A stretch of DNA of 64,000 nucleotides from Leptolinea sp964420995 (lineage in GTDB: Bacteria; Chloroflexota; Anaerolineae; Anaerolineales; Anaerolineaceae): NCBI GenBank assembly GCA_964420995.1, contig CAYQUX010000012.1, positions 62,001 through 126,000 on the forward strand, in the 5' to 3' direction. Position numbers and translations under genes: made by a program. Below, piece after piece: positions 55,626 to 62,993 of this stretch; the stretch's first letter is position 1; every line of letters starts with the position of its first letter. The notes beneath the pieces were generated by a model. The model had not been told where the DNA came from. It was given only the letters and a program-made list of their open reading frames with translations, and searched no databases.

Positions 55626-56948
55626 CTAGCCAAATAGTTTTGGCAAACCCCTCCCACCTGTTTTTTGTAGCGTTTTCATCAGCTTTTGGGCTTCGCGAAA
55701 ATTCTTCATAACCCGGTTGACTTCCTGAACATCAACACCGGAGCCGCGGGCAATTCGCCTTCGCCGGCTGGCATTGAGAACATCCGGATCACGGCGTTCT
55801 TCGCGGGTCATTGAACTGATGATCGCTTCTGTCAATTTTAATTGCTTTTCCGCATCCTGTGGGGAAACTTGTTGGGCAGCTTTTCCAAGATTTCCTGGAA
55901 GCATGTCAAAAATCTGCGAAATCGGTCCCATTTTGCGGATTTGTTTCATTTGATCGGCAAAATCCTCCAGTGAGAACCTGCCGGACATCATTTTTTGAGC
56001 CTGCTGTTTCGAGCTTTCCATGTCGAAAGCCGCTTCAGCTTTCTCGATCAACCCCAGCATATCCCCCATTCCAAGTATGCGTGAAGCCAGTCGTTGCGGA
56101 TCATACATTTCCAGGGCATCAATTCCCTCACCCACACCCAGAAATTTGATCGGCACTCCGGTCACTTCTCGAATGGAAATGGAAGCGCCGCCGCGGGCAT
56201 CTCCGTCCATCTTGGTTAATATTAGTCCACTTAACGAGACGGTATCTCGAAAACCTTCGGCAATATGTAAGGCTTCCTGACCAACCATTGAGTCAACCAC
56301 CAGCAGTGTATCTGCCGGTGTTACCCTGCGAGTGATGGCTTTAAGCTCATCCATCAGGGTTTCATCCATCTGCGAACGGCCGGCGGTATCGGCAATCAGA
56401 ACGGTGAATCCGCCTTTGGCACCCTGTTCATACGCTTTTTTGACCAGATCAGGTGGTTTCAAACCGGTTTCGTGAAATACCGGAACGTCAACTTTTTCTC
56501 CCAGCGTGACCAGTTGTTGAACAGCCGCCGGGCGGTATGGATCTGCCGCGGCCATCATCACACGCTCGCCCTGCGATCGTAAAAGGCGCGCCAGTTTTGC
56601 CGCAGCCGTTGTTTTTCCGGAGCCCTGAAGGCCTACCAGCATAATCACACGGGGCTTCTCGCCGATTAAATTCAATCGTTCCGGTTCGCCCAGGGTGGAG
56701 ATTAATTCCTCATGCACAATCTTGATAACCTGCTGGGCGGGATTCAGCGCTTTAGACACTTCCGCGCCCACGGCTCTTTCTCGAATACGGCCGGTGAACT
56801 TCTTGACGACCGAGTAATGTACATCCGCGTCTAATAACGCAAGCCTGACTTCACGGAGAGCTGCGTCAACATCAGCCTCGGAAAGTTTTCCGTGGCGTCG
56901 CAACTGGGTAAAAACCTGGTTTAACCGGTTGGTCAGTGATTCAAACAT
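55626..56948 (-). CDS. ffh: Signal recognition particle protein Ffh
   Basis: 440 residues. N domain, then GTPase G domain with GLQGSGKTTAAAKLARLL, ADTAGRSQMDE and TKMDGDARGGASIS, then the methionine-rich M domain with RRRIARGSGVDVQEVNRVMKNF. It targets membrane and secreted proteins co-translationally. It heads the ffh-rpsP-khpA-rimM cluster. No Shine-Dalgarno is seen before the ATG. Minus-strand TATACT at 56985-56990 and TAGGAT at 56964-56969 are candidate -10 boxes, and I cannot choose between them. Confidence 0.97.
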   Translation of the reverse strand: MFESLTNRLNQVFTQLRRHGKLSEADVDAALREVRLALLDADVHYSVVKKFTGRIRERAVGAEVSKALNPAQQVIKIVHEELISTLGEPERLNLIGEKPRVIMLVGLQGSGKTTAAAKLARLLRSQGERVMMAAADPYRPAAVQQLVTLGEKVDVPVFHETGLKPPDLVKKAYEQGAKGGFTVLIADTAGRSQMDETLMDELKAITRRVTPADTLLVVDSMVGQEALHIAEGFRDTVSLSGLILTKMDGDARGGASISIREVTGVPIKFLGVGEGIDALEMYDPQRLASRILGMGDMLGLIEKAEAAFDMESSKQQAQKMMSGRFSLEDFADQMKQIRKMGPISQIFDMLPGNLGKAAQQVSPQDAEKQLKLTEAIISSMTREERRDPDVLNASRRRRIARGSGVDVQEVNRVMKNFREAQKLMKTLQKTGGRGLPKLFG

Positions 56949-57132
56949 GTCGTGACGATCATTATCCTATCAAAAAGACGTTGTAGTATACCTCGATTTT
57001 TAATTTTCTGAAAAGTTAAGCGAATGTCGTGGATAATGGCAAATAAAGAATTTGGCAACGAATTCGGGGTTTAAGTGTTATTGAATAATGAACATGAAAA
57101 TGCCCGATTGATTTGACGTAAGGAGACGTTTA

Positions 57133-57990
57133 ATGTCAAAAGTAGCCATAGTTACAGACAGTACCGCCAATATCCCGTTTGAATTGACTAAGAACTACCC
57201 GGTCTTTACCACCCCGCTACAGGTACTCTGGGATGAAAAAGTGTTGCTGGACGGGATTGATATCAAAACCACGGATTTCTATTCCCGATTGGAAACTTCG
57301 AAATCCATGCCATCCACCTCACAGGTCACGCCGGCTACATTTCTAACATTATATGAAGACCTTTTACGTCAAGGCTTTGACGTCATCAGCATCCACATTT
57401 CCCAGAAGTTAAGTGGCACAATGGATTCCGCCATACAGGCAAAAGCCCAGCTGCCCGGCGCGCGCATTGAACTGGTTGATTCAAAATCCACATCGATGGC
57501 TTTGGGCTTTCAGGTTCTGTCCGTTGCACGCGCCGCCACGCTTGGAGCTTCTTTAAATGAATGTCTTTCCGTCGCTGAAAAAGCCCGTGAGCACACCGGT
57601 GTTCTTTTCACGGCAGCCACGCTGGAATTTCTGCATCGCGGCGGACGAATCGGTGGAGGCGCCAAGTTTCTGGGAACAGCCTTGAATTTAAAACCCATCC
57701 TTGAAGTTCGTGACGGTCGTGTGGAAGCTGTGGAACGGGTTCGCAACATTAACAAGGCGCTGGATAGGATGCTGGAACTGGCTTTGCGTAGAATTGACAA
57801 ACGCACCCCCATTCGCATTGCGACCATCCACGCCAATGATTCAGAAAATGCCCAGATGTTGCTGGAAAAAGCCCGCAAGCAGTTCAACGTTTCCGAAGTC
57901 AGTGAAACCTATGTGGCAGAAGTCAGCCCGGTGATTGGTACGCACACCGGCCCAGGAACAGTCGGGATCGCCTTCATGGCCGGCATGTAA
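57133..57990 (+). CDS. DegV family fatty-acid-binding protein
   Basis: 285 residues. The family opening IVTDSTANIPFEL, TSQVTPATF, HISQKLSGTMDSA, and the later LEFLHRGGRIGGGAKFLGTALNLKPIL and THTGPGTVGIAF are all present. DegV/FakB proteins bind a fatty acid for phosphorylation by FakA; no fakA gene is visible here, so the role in this organism is inferred from the family. AAGGAGA precedes the ATG. It diverges from ffh across 184 bases. Confidence 0.93.
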   Translation: MSKVAIVTDSTANIPFELTKNYPVFTTPLQVLWDEKVLLDGIDIKTTDFYSRLETSKSMPSTSQVTPATFLTLYEDLLRQGFDVISIHISQKLSGTMDSAIQAKAQLPGARIELVDSKSTSMALGFQVLSVARAATLGASLNECLSVAEKAREHTGVLFTAATLEFLHRGGRIGGGAKFLGTALNLKPILEVRDGRVEAVERVRNINKALDRMLELALRRIDKRTPIRIATIHANDSENAQMLLEKARKQFNVSEVSETYVAEVSPVIGTHTGPGTVGIAFMAGM

Positions 57991-58012
57991 ATTTGTTACA
58001 ATCTAACAAATT
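57990..58012 (+). promoter_or_regulatory. Inverted repeat overlapping an extended -10, before the DUF1015 gene
   Basis: AATTTGTTA (57990-57998) and TAACAAATT (58004-58012) form a perfect 9-base palindrome with spacer CAATC. TGTTACAAT (57994-58002), an extended -10, lies across it. This gives either an operator-promoter for the DUF1015 gene or a weak hairpin after degV. Confidence 0.4.
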
Positions 58013-58033
58013 CATATCACCGGGAGGCTTTAC

Positions 58034-59353
58034 ATGCGGGCTTACCCATCTATTGGGATTCAAGTTCCAGATATTCTGTTGCCTAAAGCAGGGATAGACT
58101 ACACAAAATGGGCGGTAATCGCCTGTGATCAATTCACATCTCAGCCCGATTATTGGTTAAAAGTTTCACACATCGTCGGAAACGCGCCATCCACCCTCAA
58201 TCTGATCCTTCCAGAGGTCTATCTTGGCAGAGATGATGAAGACGCCCGCATTCAATCCTCTTACCAGAATATGCTCGCCTACCGGCAACAGGGTATTTTT
58301 ATACCCTTTGAGGGGATGATCGCCGTTGAACGAACGATTGGCTCTGCCAGGCGCAAAGGGCTGATGGTCGCCCTCGACCTTGAGAAATATGATTTCAACC
58401 GGGGGTCGCAAACCTTGATCCGCGCGACCGAGGGAACCATCCTTGACCGTCTGCCTCCTCGAATCAAGATCAGGAAAAACGCGTCGGTCGAATTACCTCA
58501 TATCATGGTTTTGATCGATGATCCCGAAAGAACAGTGATCGAACCCATTCATGAAGCTGTTGGAAAAACTTCCCCGGTGTATGATTTTGACTTGATGCAG
58601 GGCAGCGGCCATATTACGGGTTGGAAAATCACTGACAAAGTCTGGGAAGAAGCCGCTATCAAAGCTCTCGAACACCTGGCACAACCGGATCACTTCCAGA
58701 AGAAATACCGGGTTGGACCGGAAAAAGGCGTACTCCTCTATGCCGTCGGAGATGGCAATCACTCTCTGGCAACGGCAAAATCCGTCTGGGAGATGAGAAA
58801 AGCCGAACTAGGCATGGATCACCCTGCCCGGTACGCGCTGGTTGAACTCGAAAACCTGCATGATCCGGCACTGGTATTTGAGCCAATTCACCGGATTCTG
58901 GAAGGAGCTAATCCTGAGTCAGTGATTGCCGGAATGAAAACCCATTTTGGCGCCCGTCTTAAACTTGAGGGGGTAGCTTCCATGGAGCAGATGAAGGAGA
59001 GTGTGTACGCGCAGGGAGACTTCGCGCAGCGCTTTGGTATGATCACAGCCGGTGGATTTCTGGTGGCAGAGGTAATGCAACCGGAAGCCAATCTGCCAGT
59101 CGGTACCCTGCAAATATTTCTGGATGCCTGGTTGAAAGCTGCCACCTCCGTGAAGATCGATTATGTACACGGAGACGATGTACTTTTTGATCTTTCCAAT
59201 CAGCCATCGCATGTTGGATTTTATTTACCAGCCATGTCAAAAGACGAGCTCTTCCGCACCGTCATTCTTGACAGCGCCCTGCCTCGCAAAACCTTTTCCA
59301 TGGGTGAGGCACACGAAAAACGATTCTATCTTGAGGCCAGAAGCCTGGTATAA
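58034..59353 (+). CDS. DUF1015 family protein
   Basis: 439 residues, soluble. Family marks: an opening with a proline-rich strand and YTKWAVIACDQFTSQPDYW, FIPFEGMIAVERT, GSARRKGLMVALDLEKYDF, and YAVGDGNHSLATAKSVWE, whose GDGNHSLATAK is the most conserved block of DUF1015. The family has no established biochemistry, though some members are reported near serine and one-carbon genes. GGGAGG lies ahead of the ATG. It follows degV after 43 bases and ends at a terminator. Confidence 0.87.
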   Translation: MRAYPSIGIQVPDILLPKAGIDYTKWAVIACDQFTSQPDYWLKVSHIVGNAPSTLNLILPEVYLGRDDEDARIQSSYQNMLAYRQQGIFIPFEGMIAVERTIGSARRKGLMVALDLEKYDFNRGSQTLIRATEGTILDRLPPRIKIRKNASVELPHIMVLIDDPERTVIEPIHEAVGKTSPVYDFDLMQGSGHITGWKITDKVWEEAAIKALEHLAQPDHFQKKYRVGPEKGVLLYAVGDGNHSLATAKSVWEMRKAELGMDHPARYALVELENLHDPALVFEPIHRILEGANPESVIAGMKTHFGARLKLEGVASMEQMKESVYAQGDFAQRFGMITAGGFLVAEVMQPEANLPVGTLQIFLDAWLKAATSVKIDYVHGDDVLFDLSNQPSHVGFYLPAMSKDELFRTVILDSALPRKTFSMGEAHEKRFYLEARSLV

Positions 59354-59376
59354 AGGTCTCGGTGGAACAAGAAATC

Positions 59377-59414
59377 AAAAACAATCCTTTCCGGAAATGG
59401 GAAGGATTGTTTTT
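59377..59414. terminator. Bidirectional terminator after the DUF1015 gene
   Basis: AAAAACAATCCTTTCC (59377-59392) pairs with GGGAAGGATTGTTTTT (59399-59414) with one mismatch and a six-base loop. It serves the convergent DUF1015 and methylenetetrahydrofolate reductase genes. Confidence 0.88.
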
Positions 59415-59445
59415 AGATTAATTCTCAACAAAAATGATAGCCGGC

Positions 59446-60882
59446 TTAGTTTTTCCCGCGTTTTTCCTGCAATCCGCTTTCCATAATCAAGCGTGGAACG
59501 ATGCTTTCCCACCCGACTGCCATAAAGTGGACCCCATTGACAGGCAGTTCTTTGATCTTTTCGAGCAATTCCAGCGTAATCTGCAGCCCTTCTTCTTTGG
59601 GATCAGCGGATTTTTCCATACGCTCAATCATCGCCGCGGGTATTTTTACGCCCGGTACCGCGTTCAACATGTGCGCCGCTTTAACGCTTCGGATGGGGGC
59701 GACACCGGCCAGTACAAATGCTCTTCCGAGAATACCGGCAGTGTCCATCAAATCCAGATAAGCTTTGAACGAATCGATATCATAGATCAGGTTTGTCTGG
59801 AAAAACTGGGCGCCCGCGTTGGTCTTTTTGGTTTCCCGGATGATCTGAAAGCGTGGTTGAGAGGCGTTCGGTGAACTTGCCGCGCCAATGAAAAGTTGCG
59901 GCGGCGGTTTGATCTCGCGTTGATCAAGGAATTTGCCTTCATCCCGCATGCGGCGCAGCACCCATATCAATTGCACCGAGTCCAAATCCCAAATATCCAT
60001 GCGACCGTGCGGCGCAGGCCCCATATGAGGATGGTCACCGGAAAGGCACAACACATTACGGATTCCCATCGCGTTGGCACCCAGAATGGTTGCCTGAATA
60101 CCCATGCGGTTCGTATCGCGTGCCGCAATCTGCATAATCGGTTCCATCCCATTCTGAAGACACAAAGCCGATGATGCCAGTGACGACATACGCGGTGTGG
60201 CAGATGGATTATCCGTAAAATTCACGGCGTCTATATAATCTTTCAACAGATTGACCTTCTTGATAAGGTCCGCCGGAGATGCCGAAATGGGCGGAGCCAC
60301 TTCAGCCGTTATGACAAAATTCCCCTTTATAAGCTTCTCTTCCAGCCCTGAAACAGGTTCATGTTCCGGCGCCGGGTGAGGTTGATCATCTCCCTGCCAC
60401 CAGTCTGGCTGTCGGTATTCCGCCATAAATCGTTCAAAGATCGCGACACGATCTTTTGAGGCGATGGCCTTGAAGGTGGCTTTCAATCCAACTTTCCTTC
60501 GCCACATCTGAAAAAGATCCCACCATTGTTCTGTTCCCACCTTTTCCCAATCCAGCGGTGGTAAAACTTCAAGTAATTTATCGGTTTGCCCGAGTCGTTC
60601 TGAGCGTTCATAAATACGGTACCAGATGCACGGCCTTGTTTCATCCACATAGCAATGCTCAGGAGTGGAGCCGCCACAGGGTCCATTCCGCAATCCTTTT
60701 GGGCACTCCATCGGGCAGATGAATGCGGTTTCCTGTAAAAGGCAATTGCCGCACATACGGCAGCCAAAAAATGGACTTTTTATCAGTCGTTCCAGAGCAG
60801 CCAGTGCTTTTTTGGGCAGAGTATCATTATGGAAGGCATAATAGGCAGGCTGCCAGCGGCGGCCGGGGGTAAAACCAGGCAT
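59446..60882 (-). CDS. MetV-MetF-type methylenetetrahydrofolate reductase, single chain
   Basis: 478 residues. Residues ~35-95 form a cysteine-rich block (CRMCGNCLLQETAFICPMEC, then NGPCGG and CYVDETRPCIWY) matching MetV/MTHFR_C proteins, which form a complex with MetF in acetogens. Residues ~185-470 are the MetF barrel: FVITAEVAPPISAS, AVNFTDNPSATPRMS, NVLCLSGDHP and FFQTNLIYDIDSF. It reduces methylene-THF to methyl-THF; with the cysteine-rich part the electron donor could be ferredoxin-like rather than NADH, an inference. AGAGG precedes the ATG. It is a one-gene unit. Confidence 0.88.
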   Translation of the reverse strand: MPGFTPGRRWQPAYYAFHNDTLPKKALAALERLIKSPFFGCRMCGNCLLQETAFICPMECPKGLRNGPCGGSTPEHCYVDETRPCIWYRIYERSERLGQTDKLLEVLPPLDWEKVGTEQWWDLFQMWRRKVGLKATFKAIASKDRVAIFERFMAEYRQPDWWQGDDQPHPAPEHEPVSGLEEKLIKGNFVITAEVAPPISASPADLIKKVNLLKDYIDAVNFTDNPSATPRMSSLASSALCLQNGMEPIMQIAARDTNRMGIQATILGANAMGIRNVLCLSGDHPHMGPAPHGRMDIWDLDSVQLIWVLRRMRDEGKFLDQREIKPPPQLFIGAASSPNASQPRFQIIRETKKTNAGAQFFQTNLIYDIDSFKAYLDLMDTAGILGRAFVLAGVAPIRSVKAAHMLNAVPGVKIPAAMIERMEKSADPKEEGLQITLELLEKIKELPVNGVHFMAVGWESIVPRLIMESGLQEKRGKN

Positions 60883-60924
60883 GAAAAACCTCTTTCCGAT
60901 CTAAACTCAATTAAGAATTGCCGA

Positions 60925-60954
60925 ATTATATTCCAACAGGGCACATCGTGTTAC
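60925..60954 (-). promoter_or_regulatory. Promoter of the methylenetetrahydrofolate reductase gene
   Basis: Minus strand GTAACA (60949-60954), 18-base spacer, consensus TATAAT (60925-60930), giving a leader of about 35 bases with AGAGG before the ATG. Confidence 0.55.
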
Positions 60955-61006
60955 AGTTAATTTCTCACACAATAATCTTCTATGAGTAATACTGGAAAAT
61001 GGGACC

Positions 61007-61666
61007 ATGCAAAAGGATTGGTTGCAGCAATATTCCAGAAAAACCTGGGTAAAGATCGTTCTTTGGGGATTCAACCTGCTTTATCACAGTTTTGCCTGGG
61101 TTTACGATTTCGCTGCCTGGGTGGCATCTGCCGGCAAATGGAATGATTGGATCCGCGCCGCCGGCTGGCTGGCTGCACCCGGCCCGCTGTTGGACCTGGG
61201 CTGCGGGAAAGGAATCCTCCTGCAACATGCACAGGAAAGGGGAATTTTCGCTATTGGACTGGATGAGAGCTCGCAAATGCTGCGATATTCTCAAAAATTA
61301 CTCCCGGGCGGAAACCTGATCCGTGGGAAAGGGCAATCCATTCCAATTAATACGGCTGTTTTTCAAACCGTAACCGCCACATTCCCGGCACCGTATATCT
61401 TTGAGCCCGATACATTGAATGAAATTCGTCGCATATTGGTGCCCGGTGGAAAATTGATCATATTGCTAACTGTCGAGGTAACCGGCACTACTTTGCATGA
61501 TCGTTTGATCCGATTCTTATCCGGTATCAACGGGCACGTTCGGTTTTCTGAATCCCTTCACGAAGCCATTCAGGCACCTTTGCGCGCTTGTGGTTTTATG
61601 GGTCATTTGGAGTGGATTGCCGGGAACAATGCCCGGTTATTGGTGATCCTGGCACAGCCTGTATAA
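61007..61666 (+). CDS. Class I SAM-dependent methyltransferase
   Basis: 219 residues. The SAM loop LLDLGCGKGILLQHA is at ~63-77, then FAIGLDESSQMLRYSQ (motif II), TATFPAPYIFEPDTLNEIRRILVPGGKLIIL. The N-terminal ~55 residues are aromatic and amphipathic, perhaps membrane-associated. Substrate unknown; small molecule or lipid methylation is the usual role. It diverges from the MTHFR gene. A SpoIIE-type phosphatase gene with its own promoter follows. Confidence 0.85.
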   Translation: MQKDWLQQYSRKTWVKIVLWGFNLLYHSFAWVYDFAAWVASAGKWNDWIRAAGWLAAPGPLLDLGCGKGILLQHAQERGIFAIGLDESSQMLRYSQKLLPGGNLIRGKGQSIPINTAVFQTVTATFPAPYIFEPDTLNEIRRILVPGGKLIILLTVEVTGTTLHDRLIRFLSGINGHVRFSESLHEAIQAPLRACGFMGHLEWIAGNNARLLVILAQPV

Positions 61667-61677
61667 CCATCAGGTTC

Positions 61678-61706
61678 TTACTTTTCGGGACACTTTGTAT
61701 TAGAAT
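61678..61706 (+). promoter_or_regulatory. Leaderless promoter of the SpoIIE-type phosphatase gene
   Basis: TTACTT (61678-61683), 17-base spacer, TAGAAT (61701-61706), then seven bases to ATG 61714, so transcription should start at the start codon. Confidence 0.62.
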
Positions 61707-61713
61707 CAGGGTA

Positions 61714-62478
61714 ATGGAAATTATCGTCGCGTGTGCCAAAACAAGCAAATATGCCATTTCTGAATCTGGCGACACATTGGAATTGGTGGAACGCCCCAAC
61801 GGTGGAATATCGGTAGTACTGGCCGATGGACAGACATCCGGCCGCGGAGCCAAAGCCATTTCTTCCATGGTGGTTCGCAAAGTTATTGGATTGCTGGCAG
61901 AAGGAGTGCGTGACGGGGCAGCCGCGCGGGCAGCATCTGATCACCTTTTCACAGAACGGAACGGCAAGGTCACCGCGTGTCTCAACATACTCTCCGCTGA
62001 CCTGCAAACCGGAACACTGGTCATTGCCCGCAATAACCCCACACCCGTGTTTGTAGCCACCCATGACAAAATCGATTGCCTCAACGCGGAAAGCAAACCC
62101 ATAGGCACTTCACGCAACATCAAACCGGCGATTTCCGAGCTGCCATTGGAATCCGGTGTGACCATTGTGATGTATACAGACGGTGTATTCTATGCCGGAG
62201 ACCGATACGGCCAGCAGTTGGATATATGTACGATGTTGGACAGCCTGATTGAAGATCAAGACCCGCCAGCCCAGACAATCGCGGATACCCTTTTGAATCA
62301 GGCTATCCGTTTGGATCAGGGCCGTCCGAACGATGATATGAGCATTGTTGTACTGAAAGTGATTGCCCAGGAGACAGATCAAATCCGCCGCCTATCGATG
62401 CGCCTGCCCTTCCGGGCAACCAACGCGATGCTCCTGCGAGAACCCTACCCGGCCGATGATGAACAGAGCATGAACTGA
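61714..62478 (+). CDS. SpoIIE/PP2C-type serine phosphatase domain protein
   Basis: 254 residues from ATG 61714; the frame runs upstream into the methyltransferase gene but without domain or start support. Motifs: VVLADGQTSGRGAKAISSMVV (metal-binding Asp), NILSADLQTGTLVIARNNPTPVFVA, VTIVMYTDGVFYAGDRYGQ and GRPNDDMSIVVLKV (the second metal Asp pair). No sensor domain is attached. SpoIIE-type phosphatases usually act on anti-sigma-factor antagonists or similar; no such partner is in the window. Confidence 0.87.
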   Translation: MEIIVACAKTSKYAISESGDTLELVERPNGGISVVLADGQTSGRGAKAISSMVVRKVIGLLAEGVRDGAAARAASDHLFTERNGKVTACLNILSADLQTGTLVIARNNPTPVFVATHDKIDCLNAESKPIGTSRNIKPAISELPLESGVTIVMYTDGVFYAGDRYGQQLDICTMLDSLIEDQDPPAQTIADTLLNQAIRLDQGRPNDDMSIVVLKVIAQETDQIRRLSMRLPFRATNAMLLREPYPADDEQSMN

Positions 62479-62490
62479 ACCCGTATTGCG

Positions 62491-62516
62491 CCCGCCGCCA
62501 AAATCGGCGGGTTTTT
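62491..62516 (+). terminator. Rho-independent terminator
   Basis: CCCGCCG (62491-62497) and CGGCGGG (62505-62511) with loop CCAAAAT, followed by TTTTTG. It ends the phosphatase transcript. It also argues that the next gene starts at ATG 62525, since the longer frame from TTG 62486 would include it. Confidence 0.88.
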
Positions 62517-62524
62517 GTTTAAAA

Positions 62525-62896
62525 ATGAGCGCTCACCCGGAAAATAAAAGGATTGTTGGCATTGTAGGTCCCTGCGCGTCAGGCAAGAGTACCCTGATTG
62601 CCGCATTGAAGTACCCCGCGGTCAATTTTCGGCATATTGCCCAGGAACATTCCTATGTGCAAACCATGTGGCGGCAATTGACCAATCCTGATTTTTTGAT
62701 CTTTCTGGATGCGTCCTATGAGATCACCTGCCGCCGCAGAAACCTGAACTGGACCGAAGCAGAATACGCCGAGCAGCATCGGCGGTTGGCTCATGCCCGT
62801 CAGCATGCCGACCTGTATATTCTGACAGACCGACTTACGGCGGAAGAAGTCCGGCAACAGGTTATCTATTTTCTTAATCAAAAAGGGATTTCTTGA
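62525..62896 (+). CDS. Very small P-loop NTPase/kinase-like protein
   Basis: 123 residues. A Walker A loop (GIVGPCASGKSTLIAAL) is at ~10-26, FLIFLDASYEITCRRR follows, and the C-terminus is a helix pair (ILTDRLTAEEVRQQVIYFLNQ). The layout recalls shikimate/adenylate-type kinases, but at 123 residues it lacks most of the substrate-binding and lid regions of a typical ~170-200-residue kinase. There is no Shine-Dalgarno; the ATG follows a terminator by 13 bases, and I see no promoter. Function unknown. Confidence 0.7.
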   Translation: MSAHPENKRIVGIVGPCASGKSTLIAALKYPAVNFRHIAQEHSYVQTMWRQLTNPDFLIFLDASYEITCRRRNLNWTEAEYAEQHRRLAHARQHADLYILTDRLTAEEVRQQVIYFLNQKGIS

Positions 62897-62925
62897 ACTG
62901 TCCCATTTTTTGTAATGTCCGAATC

Positions 62926-62934
62926 TGCTACAAT
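62926..62934 (+). promoter_or_regulatory. Extended -10 promoter of the Tdh-like gene
   Basis: TGCTACAAT with a weak -35 (a run of T, 62906-62911, spacer 17). The AGGAGCCACCT ribosome site follows ahead of ATG 62994. Confidence 0.45.
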
Positions 62935-62993
62935 AAATCAAGATAACTTGCCTGTGCCGTTCCGTGATTCATTCTATTGAATAGGAGCCACCT

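Noticed and set aside
59434..59874. Plus-strand open frame of 146 codons after the DUF1015 gene
   Set aside because: Antisense to the MetF domain of the reductase gene; no recognisable motif.
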